Of a stretch of 64,000 nucleotides of DNA, positions 1-12,487 are shown piece after piece. The stretch lies in assembly GCA_030062745.1 (NCBI GenBank), contig CP099849.1:14358144-14422143 (forward strand), in the 5' to 3' direction. The notes beneath the pieces were generated by a model. The model did no database searches. It was not told where the DNA came from and saw only the letters and a program-made list of their open reading frames with translations. A program made the translations under genes and the position numbers. The stretch comes from Capitulum mitella. Its lineage: Eukaryota; Arthropoda; Thecostraca; Pollicipedomorpha; Pollicipedidae. Position 1 is the first letter of the stretch. Each line of letters opens with the position of its first letter.

Positions 1-363
1 TGGACAAGTTTGAAGCCATAGGATGTGTTTTGACGGTTGACTTGCTGGGTGACATCTGTTTCATACGACTGTTCTGTGAGGCGGCGGTGTGGAGTCGGTC
101 CTGCTAAAAGAGCTTGTTGCATGGACGAGGAATTTCCACCCGATCATGCTACTCCAGGCCAGTGTTTGATTGGCGGTGAAACATGAGCCGGCCAACAGAC
201 TGTCATGGCTCTGCGATGGCCGTTGAGACTCGCCGCTGGGCACCGTGATCCTCTGGCTGCGTGATGAGCGCCGAAGCCTACTCAGATCTGTGGTTCAGAC
301 ATTCTTGGAACGGTGCGGTATAGCGTCGACGGCGGCGGTGCTGAGTGAAGCTGGTGGTTTCAG

Positions 364-3300
364 TGGAGCTGCTGGAGTGGCGGCTGCGCGAGGAGCGCTC
401 GCTGGTGGACAGTCTGCAGGGCTGGCTGCAGTCGGAACACCAGGCCAAGCTGCAGCTCATCTCGCGGCTGTGCTCGGAGCGGTGGCCGAGCGCCGCTCTG
501 GAGAGCCAGCTGGAGCAGCTGCAGGCGGAACTGGCCGCCGCTGAGGACGCGCCACCAGTGCCACCGCCGCCGCCGCCGCCGCTGTCCGAGACCCCTCAGA
601 AGGTGAGCACGGCTGGGACGGCCTGTCTGATCCGTGTGGGGACGTCGGGGTATGTCTTCGCGGAGGTTCCGACGGAGTTAGAATGAACGCGCAGTGGTGT
701 CTTCATCGTTCATTGCCCTTAACTGGGGCAGTGCACAATACTCCCGGGGTACGCATTGAGCGGAGCGTACTCCTGTCCGACCCATTGCAAGGTACGGTGA
801 CTAAAAAACTGCTGTCGTAGGGACTACTGTGTGATTTCCCTTTCCCTTTGAGTCAACCAGCGGGACTGTGTAGAAACCCGTAGGGCTCTGGACACCCGAG
901 CTTCCCCCGCCGTTAGAGCCATGCTCTGCGAGAGAGCCGCAGTCAGCTCTCGGGCTTCCCGAGCTACTGCCTCGGGGCCGCTGCAGATCCCGCGGTGCCG
1001 ACTGACATCCACAGGGCAAGGATTCTGTCACCACCGCGCTGTCGGCGCCTGGAACTGGCCGACTTCGGGCGCCAGGGCTTCTGTCGCCTCCACCAGAGCC
1101 AGCTGTATCTAATAACTCCTTACCAGTGTACAGGCGTACACTTACACACTTTAAGACCAATAACTTATTGCTGTTTTTAATAGATATCATGTTTATAATG
1201 ATTGGTTGGTTGGTTATTGGGGCTCAGGGGCGCACAGACTACAACGTCATTCGGCGCCCATAACTTGGTGCTTATAATGAATCATGTCTGTTCATGCGTG
1301 TGTATCACCGTGTGTCATGTACCATCATGTGGTGCCTATATTGTTTTTCATCTCTTAGTGCTATTGCCATTGCATCTTAAATGTGTATGGCAGTAGGCAC
1401 CGTAAAATCCAACATGCTCTGGAGAGCCCAGAGATTCAAATACTGCATGCATGCATACATACATACATACGTACATTATAGTGATGCTACGTTTTGGGAA
1501 CGAATTTTTGTTTGGTGGCTAGCTCTTCGCATTGTTCTGTGTAATTTGTCGGATATGTGTTATTTAATTTGAGAATGTCCCCAAACAAAGACTACAGCGT
1601 CTATTTCCACTAGAACTGATGACAGGTGAAATGGGCTGTCATTCTGATCTGACCAGACCTCTGTCGCAGCCTCCCAAGCGACCGTGATCCTTGTGTGTTC
1701 ATCACCTGTCTGTCCCCACGCTGACCTCTGACGCCCTGACAGGAGGCTGCGGTGCCGGACGCCGGCCCGCCGCCGCCGCCGCCGCCGCCGCTGCCGCCGG
1801 CCGCCCGGCTGGATGGTGCCGGCGATGAGCTGTGCCGACAGCGGACCCAGCTGGGCGCGGACGAAGGCGCCGGCCGGCAGGCGCGCCGACTGCTGGCGGA
1901 CGAACAGCAACGCTGCCGCCGACTGCTGGCCCAGCTGGAGACGGAGCGGGGCCGCGCCGCCCAGCTGGGACTGCTGGCCGAGCGGCGGCGTGCTGAGGCA
2001 GAGCGGGAGCGCCGCGACGGCCGTCAACTGCGCGCGCAGCTGGCCCAGCTGCAGCCACAGGTACCGGCCGGGCAGGGCGCGGCAAGGCGCCGCTGCAGGT
2101 CTGGCACGGGCCACAGGCGTCCGAACTGGCATTACTGGTTTTGCCGCGTTTTTATGGGTTTTGCACTCACGCAGGATCAGTACGTAGCTGTTTGATGTGG
2201 TGTTGGTAACGCTGAGACGCGTGCGGCGGCGGTGCCCAGCCGTGGTCTGACGTCGGCGGGGTCGTGGCGCAGCTGTCGGCGGCGCTGGCCCAGGTGGAGA
2301 GTCTGCGGGCTCGGCTGGCAGCTCCGAGTGAGTCGGCCCGGCCCGACGGCGACCAGCACCAGGTCAGGGCGGCCGGAGACCAGGTAAGGCCGGCCTCTGG
2401 AGCTGGCCGCACCGCGCCACCGCGCTCCCGTCCGGAGGTACCGCGCCGACGAGAACCGTTCTCTGTCTGTGTTTGTGTGTGTGTCTGTGGGTTTGTTCGT
2501 GTCGGTGACTCCGTCCCCCTCCCCCAGCGCCTTCCTGTTATACGGTGCCTGGTCGTGGTTGTATGCCGTTCGTCGAGGTGGCCTGAATGATTGGGTAGAA
2601 TGTGTCCGCTGGATGGCGCTCCCTAGCAACTGAATTGGTCTTCCGGCATCAGCAGCAAGCATAGCGTGTCTGCACTGGCTGAATGTTGTCGCTTTGATTG
2701 GCGTGGTGCGTCACTACGTGCTGCTTTAATCCTAAGCCCCATTGACCATGAACGTCGGTGGCGTGTTCAGGTGAGCGGCCTGGTGGACATCAACAGTGAG
2801 GTGGAGCGGCTGCGCGCGCGCATTAACCACCTGGAAATGGAGCTGGGCCACCGCGGCGACGCGCCCTCGTCGGCGGCCGACCGGCTGGAGTCTGAGCGAG
2901 CCTGCTGGAGCCAGGAGCGCCAGCGGCTCCAGCAGCGTATCGCCCGGCTGGACGCCGAACAGGGGAGACTGCGTCGCCAGCTGGGCCGCGCCCAGGGCGG
3001 CGACGGCGACGAGGCGCGCGTCCAGGACGCCTACGGCCGCTTCCTGCGCGCCGAGAGCTTCCGGCGCGCGCTCTGTTGGCAGAAGCGCTACCTGATGGTG
3101 CTGCTGGGCGGCTACCAGGAGACTGAGACGATGACGCTGGCGCGGATGACGCAGCTGACCGGCGGCGCGTTCTGGCCGGATGGGCGCCGTTTTTTGGCGC
3201 CGCTCAGCAAGTTCCGAGCCGCTGCCTGGGTCCTGGTCGCCGTCCGGCGCATGAACTTCATGGTTAACAGGTGGCGCTCAGGTGCGACAGCCATTACCGG

Positions 3301-6300
3301 GGCGGCGGCTTAGTTTTGATTGATGATGTATCTTTTTGATTGATGATTTTGATGTATTTTTTATGTATCTTTGATTTATTTTCATTTATGAATCGAGGGA
3401 TCAAGAGTGGACACTAATAGTGCTCGATGTTTTTCTTACTCTTGAACGGACCGATCATATGCAAGTCACGTTAAGCCTGTTATGTCGCACTCACGGCGCG
3501 TTTTAACCCTCTTCCCGTATGGGGGGTACGTTCAGAAGCTTCCTCGGTTTTTTGTTCGCTATTGGCAGGGTTTCTGAGGTAGTTTCGCAAAACTTGGCCA
3601 GTTTTCCGATCTGTTCTTTCGACGTATTATTTCAGATTTCCGTAAGTGTATTTTGGCAATAGGCGGAGCCAGGATAAGTTTTTGGGAAGCTTCTCAGGCC
3701 ACTTGCAGCACTGTTGAATGTAAAAAAATCGCTGCCAAAAAAGTACGTTCTTAAGACAGCTTAAAACTTCATATCAGGTATAATGTTATATAACTAGACA
3801 ACACAAAAATGGTTATGTCGATATACGGTCATTTCACAAGGTCAGGTCAAGGTTAAGTCAGCATTTCGTTTTATGTATATCCTTTTGACGTGGATTTCCA
3901 ACTTGAAATATCTAGAACATATAAGATCCAGCACAGTACTTTTGTTTCAAGTTTCAGGTCAATATCACGGCGGGGCTCTGACCTTGCTATGACCTTAGAT
4001 GTCCTTACGCGTCCCTATATCGCGGCAGCCATAATAATTTAAAAATGATTAATTTAAGTAAATACTGTAAAAAGGACTCGAGTTCAAATGATCGGAACCG
4101 TTTTCAAACCCTGTGAAATGAACCCAGGGGCATTTCTTGTGACTGAGGTCATTTGGAGTCATTTGAGGTGAAAGGTCGTAAGTTGACCTGATGAACATGG
4201 GATTATAACAGTTCCCGTTTTTTTCATATCCCTGGTGCCGCCTGTGCCAGCATTTTACATTGTAATACTTTGTGTACTTGTTAAGTGTAAAATGGCTAAT
4301 CAAAGCGAAAAAGATCTTGAACCTTTATGTTAATCCAGTTCTCAAAAAATGTTACTTCTATTCTCCAAACCTCATGAATGCCTTTGTATTTTCCCAAAAA
4401 TTTTAAACGTATGCACTAAAGGGAACATCCCATCGGTTAGCTCTCAATTTATGTTCAGTTCCACTCAAATTGGTCCATAAACGTGGGACTTATGAGAGGT
4501 AAAAATGCCTTTCTCTGGCATTTTTGCACCCCTGCATCCACCCCTTACAAGATTTCCAAAACTTGCTATATAAAAGTGTAGGATACGTCGTGGTAAATCG
4601 ATTTCCGTTTGCTGCGATGAAATCGGGCGGGTAGTCTCGAGATATCAGGGGAGGGAGAGCTCGGTAAGTTCTCCCGTACGTCAGCTTGCCGCCCTTTCGG
4701 ATGTTTTCACTCCTTGTGCCTGGCACTAATTCCGCATGTGTGTGTGTGTGTTCTGCGGGAGATATTGCGGCGCCTGCGGTCCGGAACTGACGAGGCGACC
4801 TCTGACCTGACGCCCGGGTGAGACAGGTCGGCGTGTCGCGGGCTCCCTGGCGGCGGCCGAGCGTGCTCGGTCACCGGCGCCCTCCGTCTCGGCCTCGTCC
4901 TGCGACGTCCAGGCCGAGCTGGACAACATCGGACGCATTGTGAGAGGCTGTCCCGGTTCGACGCCCGACCTGCACCAGTTCGACGCCAGGTGGGGGAGCG
5001 GTCGCACCTAGGACGTTTTGTCAGGCCGAAACCCATCAAAATCTCTGTTTCTCATGAGGCAAGATGCTCCCCTCCTCCCGAGATGTGTGGGCACAGGTTC
5101 GCCAGAGCCATTTTCGAAACAGGATATCCTCCCCCGTAAAATCGCGTCGTTGTAACATCGCTCTGATGAGTTTGCACGTTCTTTTCCGGTAAACTATTAA
5201 TCACGTGGGTTATGGGGTAATGTTTAGTTGTTTGGAAAGCTCTGGAATCAGGTCTTTGATTTTACTCGACGTAGCTAACACAAAAACGACATGTATTCTG
5301 CGGATGCGCCAGCCTGTATGGCCAATGTGATGCGAAATCACCGCTCGTTTACGTAGCGCCTACCAGAGTTGCTTCGTTATTGTTTGGGGGTCCATACTAG
5401 TTGCTGGTAAAAAATAATGCGTTTCGTATACAGTATCCTCAAAAAACGGTAATTACGAGACATGTACACAATGTTCCATTTACCATTTTTATTATGATTG
5501 AATATCCCAGCCAGCATTTATATTGGGCTGCACTCGGCCGTATCGGGCGAAGCATGGACTGAACCCAACGTAGCCAGACATGCCATTTACATCAGCTAGG
5601 GCTGGTCTTGGGCAGAGCCACAACTGGCGTGGAGCCCAACTTATCCCAACCATCCCATCCCGGAAGTGGTTTCGCTGATCGGGCTCAGCTGGCTAAGCCC
5701 AACCAATGTCGTGATCGGGTTCCCTCTGGACGTTCACTGCGCTGCGTCCAGGTGCGCAAACGTTTCAAGGCCGGAATGTAATGAGGAGGGATTTTCGTTT
5801 GACGAATCTTCAGTGAAATTAAGCTGACCTTTTATCCATGATATTAGCCGGCCCGTTACGTGATACGCAATTTCAAAATGACGAAAGGTGGGCAGTTCCC
5901 AGTCCCGGTTGCCCAGGTCCGCTGTCCCGTCGCCTGTTCCAGTTCCGTGTCCCGCACTCCGTCATGATCTCCGTGCCGTCTGAGTTCCTGTTCTTATCCC
6001 AGTCCCTGACCGCATCCTTGTCCCTGTTCCAGCCCAAATCTCTCTCCGTTCCCGGTTCCCGTCACTGTCTTCGTCCTTGTCGTTGGCCCCCTACCTGTAA
6101 GGTATGGCTATCCGTATTTCCGTTCCGTGCTGTGTATTGTTCTGTCACAGTGCTCCCGTGCCCCGGTAGTCGTTTGTCCTGGTGGTCTGTCTCTGTCCCG
6201 TGGTTCTGTCCCCTTCCCTTGCCCGCTGTCTCCTGTTCTTTGTAATACGGGCCAATTGTTCCTGGTCTCGGTCCCGGTTCCCTGTCGCAGTCAACATAAA

Positions 6301-8073
6301 CAACTCGAAATGCGTCTATTTAGCGCAAAATCACGACCTGCACTGGTTTACGTTGTACCTCATGTCCGGGACAGTTACACGAATTACGATCATTTCATTG
6401 CATCATTATAACGGCAAAAAAGAACGGGCTTTTTCGTCACTGTCAACCTTTTCCTGAACAAATGTGGCACGTGGTCATAATCAGTAATCACATCGGGTGG
6501 TCGGAGTGATCGGGAACCGGAAATGCCCCGACTCTGAGCGGGTGCGGTAACGCGCTCAGAGCCGGAGCGCGTTACCGCACGTTCTGTGAAAGGATTTGCA
6601 GTCGGTGCTTTGAGGCGAAGAACCACAGAATAACCGAGTTCGTTTTGCGATTTAATTTATTCGCACCCTGTTTTGGAAATCTTGCAAAACGGCGCTTTTC
6701 GTGTTCCCGTGGCCGGCGCACGGCACATCCCGGGCCCCACGCGCTATTTTTCGCACGGTGCGATTCGCCAGTTGATTTCGCGTCGAACGCACCCGGTTTC
6801 GTCTCGGTGCGTTCGTCGCGGTTTGTCAGACCAGGCGCCCGGAAGGGCACTGCTTCCTGCCGATTGTGAGTGGTCGGCAGGTGTCTCGAGCTCACTTGAA
6901 AAAATAGCTGAAATCATGACCTGCACCGATTCTCGTAATGCCTCGTAGCCGTGGCTGCTGCACATGTAATTCAAGATAGAAAAAGGTAAAAGCTTGCTTT
7001 GCACGCTTTGTAAGCGTGCTTTGCAGCGAGCTTTGCACGCTTGTAGCGAACTGAGATTTCATACATGGCGGTCGCTCGGAAAAGTTTAGATCGAGGTGTT
7101 TGTGTGTTTTCGTGTGACCCAGTTTCGGAGCGTCAAGCGCCCGAACGCGCCAGCCGATCGCTGCACAAATGGCACCGTCGGGTGCGGAGATTCGACGGAT
7201 AAATTGTGGTGTAGGTTTCGAAATGAATGGTAGTGTCTGGCACGCTGAGCAGATGCCATCTTTAGCTATATACCACCATGTGAAAATAGCTTTTCTGGAT
7301 GTAACGAAATTGGTGCGATCTGACTATTGGAACTGGTGATCTGTCGTAGATTAGGACTAGAACCGAAATTACGTCATTTTTCTCATGACAGCGCCCCGCG
7401 CAAAATGACCAGTCAAACGGTCGTGTCGTTTTTGTCTACACGACCAGTTTCGGTCCCATCTCATTGTCTTCATAGAATCCCACAACTCGAACAGAAGGCT
7501 CTGAGATGGCAACGAAACCGGTCGGAAGAAATCGAACAGACTCCATCACGGGGTTAAGGTTGTCGCTGACGGCCGGGGCGATGTGACGTGGTCTGGAGCT
7601 GGCGGCCGGGGCGGTGTGACGTGGTCTGGAGCTGGCGGCCGGGGCGGTGTGACGTGGTCTGGAGCTGGCGGCCGGGGTGGTGTGACGTGGTCTGGAGCTG
7701 GCGGCCGGGGCGGTGTGACGTGGTCTGGAACTGACGGCCGGGGCGGTGTGACGTGGTCTGGAGCTGGCGGCCGGGGCGGTGTGGCCTGGTCTGCAGCTGG
7801 CGGCCGGGACGGTGTGACGGTCTGGAACTGACGGCCGGGGCTGTGTGGCCTGGTCTGCAGCTGGCGGCCGGGGTTGTGTGGCCTGGTCTGCAGCTGTCGG
7901 CCGGGGCGGTGTGGCCTGGTCTGGAACTGAGCGCTGCCCGTTCCAGGAGCGTGGTGACCGTGAGCGACGTGTGCACGGAGGACCTGGAGCCGTACCTGGC
8001 GCGGTTCGACGCCCTGCTCGACCGCCAGGGCTACCCGCCGCAGTCGGGCGCCGGCCAAGACCAGCAGAGGTAG
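364..8073 (+). CDS. Plp: Pericentrin-like protein (Plp/PCNT/AKAP9 family), C-terminal part with PACT domain
   Basis: This is the C-terminal part of a centrosomal scaffold of the pericentrin/AKAP450 family, which anchors pericentriolar material and gamma-tubulin at centrioles. I support six exons: 364-602, 1743-2060, 2273-2383, 2771-3281, 4827-4989 and 7947-8073 (TAG stop). Phases agree at every junction (0, 0, 0, 1, 2), with GT-AG borders. The first exons encode charged coiled coil (ELLEWRLREERSLVDSL, then LLAEQQR-type heptads) interrupted by proline runs. Exon four carries the PACT domain: FLRAESFRRALCWQKRYL, the LLGGYQ motif, then KFRAAAWVLVAVRRMNF and a closing NRW. PACT binds calmodulin and targets the protein to centrioles in known family members. 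The last two exons add a tail (ELDNIGRIVRGCPG, then LEPYLARFDALLDRQG). The 5' exons lie outside the window. The first exon's left border (TTTCAG at 358-363) is the least certain; the family call is firm. Confidence 0.88.
2771..3281 (+). CDS. Plp: PACT-domain exon of the pericentrin-like gene
   Basis: This single 511-base exon holds coiled coil in its first ~85 codons (VDINSEVERLRARINHL and onward) and then the whole PACT domain. The core residues are all present: the aromatic/basic segment after YGRFLRAESFRR, the hydrophobic LMVLLGGYQ stretch and the C-terminal basic helix ending in MNFMVNRW. It ends in phase 1 at TCAG/GTGCGA. A frame that read through the donor would continue 29 bases to a stop, so the intron is required for the tail exons at 4827 and 7947 to be joined. 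Confidence 0.88.
3503..4660 (-). mobile_element. ~1.2 kb TTAA-flanked non-autonomous element, diverged copy
   Basis: It lies in the Plp intron after the PACT exon. It starts TTAACCCTCTTCCCG and shares its internal landmarks in order with the copies at 29299, 30419 and 48621: the GGTCAGGTCAAGGT motif near 3840, the region around 4140-4300 and the block ending in CGAGATATCAGG near 4640. The right end has lost the terminal repeat. It contains no coding frame of note. Strand is given relative to the copy at 48621, whose orientation is arbitrary. Confidence 0.7.
5885..6290. repeat. Degenerate pyrimidine-rich repeat (GTCCC/TTCC)
   Basis: About 400 bases consist of loosely repeated GTCCCTGTTCC-like words with no fixed period. 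The complementary version (GGGACAGG-like words) occurs at 33160-33440. The open frames here come from composition and look non-coding. Confidence 0.6.
7566..7930 (+). repeat. 33-bp minisatellite in the last intron of Plp
   Basis: About eleven tandem copies of a 33-base, GC-rich unit containing GGAGCTGGCGGCCGGGG alternate between GTGACGTGGTCT and GTGGCCTGGTCT versions. The array ends about 17 bases before the acceptor (TTCCAG) of the last Plp exon at 7947. Because the unit is a multiple of three, long open frames exist on both strands (11-residue repeats on the plus strand, PGRQLQT-type on the minus strand). I regard these as by-products, since the splice phases of the flanking Plp exons fit without them. 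Confidence 0.9.
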
Positions 8074-10016
8074 TCGGCAGCCCGCCGCTATTGTCAAATT
8101 GTCCTGCTCACTTATGCATGGGCCCAGCGCCCCGTCTTGTCATATTCTAGTCTGCTGTTCTGTGGTCAGAGATGATAAATCCCGTGCCGTAAGCGCCCTT
8201 TCGTGTGCCGTTGTGATTGGACAAGCGGGAGTTGGTGTGATATTCGGAGGCGGGTTTTGCGGGAAGCTAATTCGCGGTGTTCCATGGGACACGGCGTCGT
8301 GGTTTTTGCTGTGAAAATCCCACGAAAGTCTGTATTTTAGCTAGTGGAAAATACATTATTTCCTACGCTCGATGTCTCTTGTTAGTAGTTTTCTTTCATG
8401 TACTTTCTCTGTCCACAAACGACCCTACTGAGGTGGCGCCTCTCGGATTATCAGTCGTGCGCGGGGGCCTGCTCATTTGTTTTGACTGACTCTGGGATGG
8501 AACTCCTCTCAGGCTCTGAGCCGACCGGAACTGCCGGAATCTGCATACCAATGGCACAGAGTTCGAGACTGTTTTTTTCAGGGAAGGGCTTCACTGACAA
8601 AACAAGTTCGGCCTAGTTGACGAGGCTTCTTTGCAGTCCAAACGTTCGTTCAGACGACAGCAGAACACGCACTCGGCAGAGGAACGAAGAGAATGGGGGC
8701 ACCTACGAACCAGCGGCGATAAGGTGCAGGAAAGGAGTTCGCTTTATTGGCGAGAGGCTCGGAGTTCATCGCAATGTCTTATCCAGCTGGAATTTAGCAA
8801 GAAAGATTGGGACGTTCGGATTTCGACTGCATAACACTGGACATCGTCGCAAGCGAATTCCTGGGTGCCGACTATGTCATGCCATCAGTGGCATACGGTA
8901 CGTTCTAAAAACACGGAGGCGACGTCAGCACGGGATGAGAATCCTCGTGTTTTGTAGCATGCAAACGATCACCGCCGTACCGCACAGTGCACATTCTCCA
9001 ACAAAGCCATCCACACATTTCTGCTACCCACTTTCGTATTTTTCATGATAGTGATGTTTGTGGTACTAGTGGTATAAGAGGTGATCTTTGCAACCAAAAC
9101 TTCATGCACTCTGAGAAGTCGACACGAGTTAACCCAGCACGCGGCTTACGTCTCGGATGCTCTCGACCGCATCCTTTTGAGTGAGCAGAGTACGTCTCAT
9201 TAAGACAGTGTGGGGCGGTGTTCAGAGAGTGACCAATTTAGCTTGCCCGCGGCGGAGACACATAGTCACTCAATTTGCGTCTCAACTGGTGACTTGGCCG
9301 ATATGCGTGCTGTCGAGGTAACAAGCGATTTTGCAAAGGAAGCGTGCATTTCTTGTGGTCGGCGAGTAGTGTCAACGGAGAAGGGAATGCTGCAGTGTCT
9401 AAGGACTGTTGCTAAGATAACGTGTCCGCACGGACGAGTGTGCCGATTAGTACGGTCGGCCGAGTGTGTCGATTAGTACGGTCGTATGCCGACGGAAGAC
9501 CAGTCGGTCGAGTGGCGAAGGAAACCGGGAGCTGGCGCCTGCCGCACAGAAATACGTCAGTCCTGGTGAGAAACACTTCATATAACCAAAGAACGCTGTA
9601 TCCCAGCAGCAGGCTCAGTCCCCTCAGCCGCAGAGGGCAAGGTTTCACACGGTGAACCGTCGTGATATTCTTCGACATGATCAGCAACGGCGTGAACAAA
9701 GAATGGCGCCTTGGCCGATTCCAAATGGCAATAAGCGAACATACTCGATGTAATTTCTCCTAGGCAGCTTTCAAACGACAGTTTGTCAACTGATGATTCT
9801 TACAATGACATCAAAAACCCCACTGTCGTCAATCGCGCCGACCGTATCGTCCTTAGTTCGCAGCAAAGGGCTCGGCCACTGCTTGCTTTGGTGGACTTTC
9901 GTGGCATTCATGTTTGAGCACTGGTAGATGGTTGCCACGTACCGAATACAAATGCCAAAATAATCGGTACGGCCTATTACGGTGAGACCGCCAACCACTA
10001 CGGCCCGATAACTTAC
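8074..10016. other. Spacer between Plp and CFAP210 (convergent genes)
   Basis: The two genes converge here. I found no clear polyadenylation signal and could not find the expected short last exon of CFAP210. An open frame of 143 residues at 8617-9048 on the plus strand contains a stretch (FIGERLGVHRNVLSSW) vaguely like the helix-turn-helix of a Tc1/mariner-type transposase, but it cannot be carried further. I leave this stretch without a gene call. Confidence 0.5.
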
Positions 10017-12434
10017 CCTGGCAGCGACCCTCAGCGGAAACGTGTTCCGCTTGTTCTTCTCCAGCCGTTCTATCTCGGTTCGAACGTATTCATCAAACTT
10101 TTCTTTCTCCCTCTTAATGGTGCATTTAAGTTCGTTTACCTCTTGATACTCCTCTTCCTTTTCAACTAGCTTTTTAGCTTCCGCTTCTTCCTGCAGGATG
10201 GGGACAATGGAAAATTCAGCACACCCACACGAATTAAACAATGAAATTCATGTCGCCAAACCAAAATAATGAATGCAACTTCGCCATGCTCTCCACTGCT
10301 CTCGCCATGTCATTTTGCACCGCCGTATCGAAGTCATCCTGACTATCGCTGTGTTTTGGTTTCCAGGTGCATATCAAGCTCACCATTTGCTCCTTCCACG
10401 CCCGCCGGTTGGTGGCGCGCTGCTCCAGCAGGTCCTGCTGCCGCTCACGCAGCTCGGCAGCCATGTGTCGTGTGCGCCGGTCCTGGTCGGCCCGCTCTGC
10501 CCGCTGCTGTTCGGCGGCCTGGCGCTGCTGCTGCCGGTGCAGCTCGATCTGCGCTGAACGGTGCCGCAAGATCGACTCGGTCATGGCGGCCCGCGCCGCC
10601 CTCTTGGCCTCCTCGCGGGCGTCCTCCTCGGCGCGCTTCTGCGCCACCACGGCCGCGATGCGCGCGTCCTCGTCCGAGGTCTTGGTGCCAATCAGTCCCC
10701 AGAGGTGTTGACAGGCGACCTCACTGCGCCGCCTGCTACGCGCCAGAATTTCGCGCCGCTGCTCGCCGATGCGTCGCGCCATCTCCAGCTTGCCCAGCCC
10801 GTACACACGGATCTCAGCCTGCCGGAGCGACGGCGCGGAGCCGGGTCACACGGCACGCCGTACAGCAGAATTCGGATTCGGATGATTCGAACATTCGGAT
10901 TTGGCGAATATTCGAATCCTGATTTCAAGATTCGAATATGCAGTCAATATTCGGTTAGCGAGTTTTCTACCCGAGTATTCGCCGCATATCAACGCGAACC
11001 CCAAAATTCCCTACAGAATCACCAAGCATGTCGCTAATTGGAGCATTACCTATCTTTTTAGTGGATTCTGTACATCATTATGGCTGAAATATGCGCAACA
11101 TTCCCATTTCAACATCCCCCCTCTGCGGCACTGATTTACGCCTCAGGTTCCGTGGGTAATGCGCCGCACCGCCAGTCACCCGATTGTTCCTTGTCCGGCT
11201 GCGACTGGCAGAAGGGCCAGGCTGGGATTAGTCCGTAAGTGAAGCTGGACGTTACCGGGAACAAAATAACAGCCTGGTTACCAGACCTGTAGGCAATACA
11301 CGAAACCGGAAATCGATTCGATGCTGAATCGCGGCGCAAGAAGGACATTATGATTCCGATTCACATTAAAGAGAAGAACAGCCGACCAATTCGATTCTGA
11401 TTCAAAGACCATATCCAACTGCATGGATTCGGTTCGATTCACGACGCACAATGAGCGATTCAATTCAGGATTTAATTTTATGCCAAATAACGAATGATGC
11501 TAGACTATTTTTCTGCGTGGATGCAGTAGCCAAGTCCTGGAGCCCGTCTTATCTCAAGGTCTGCTATGGATTATAAAATGGTATTAGGGTACAATGACAA
11601 GACGCACTGTCCTGCATGACATTTTTATGCACGGGCATAAAACACTATGCCAAAATTCAATTTGCATTGCGCGTCAAGGTCATGGCTGGAGATTTCTGAA
11701 AAGTCTTGGGGGGTTCACACAGGATTTCAGACCATTTCTTTCCAGTCATTGCCATAGATGCCCTATGTTAAAATCCCTGAATGTGGGGGTCCTTATCCCC
11801 AACCCCGGGATCTCCAGACATGGTCAAGGTGTACAAAACCCCAATATGGAAAACACGCTGGTGTCTATCGTTAATGGTGTGAGTAGAAATCTTCACCAGT
11901 AATCAACCACAAATAATGCTTCTACATTCGGCTGAACAGCAAGTAACAACAGTAAACGACATACTCTACTTTCCACTGTATCGTGACTACAATTTTCGGT
12001 TAGCATTCTTATTTCGCCATCTGCTGTCATTGATAACAGACCTCATCGTTATTCTAAATATTGTTAACAAATCTCATTTATTACGTAAAGAAAGCATGCG
12101 TTGAAATGAATCAGGATTAAAACGTTATGAATCGATTCAATTACGTTTTTTTGTGCCAAAAGATGATTCTGATTCTGATTTACAGTTGTAACATACAGAA
12201 TCGATCCTAGATTCTGATTCGATTCTGAATCGCTTACAAGCCTGTTAGTTACATCTTTTTTATCAAAATACAGGAACATGTGGGTCCTTCGATGTACCAA
12301 TCAGCATTTTGCAACAAATAAGCTTTTCCATCCATAACTTCCCATGCTAAAAATAACTTTCATTAACACGGATCTAATGAAACAGAAAAGCGTTTTTCCG
12401 AAATCGAACCCGGAACAGTACCGGCGTTGGTACA

Positions 12435-12487
<53 letters not shown>

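Noticed and set aside
7546-8097. 183-residue minus-strand frame of PGRQLQTRPH repeats
   Set aside because: It is the complement of the 33-bp minisatellite (multiple of three, so open by construction) and overlaps the well-supported last Plp exon on the other strand.
8617-9048. Possible Tc1/mariner transposase fragment
   Set aside because: Only a short LGVHRN-like helix-turn-helix resemblance; no DDE motifs could be followed downstream.
12385-12415. tRNA B-box-like GGGTTCGATTTC on the minus strand
   Set aside because: No A box or cloverleaf could be built around it; probably chance or a worn SINE.
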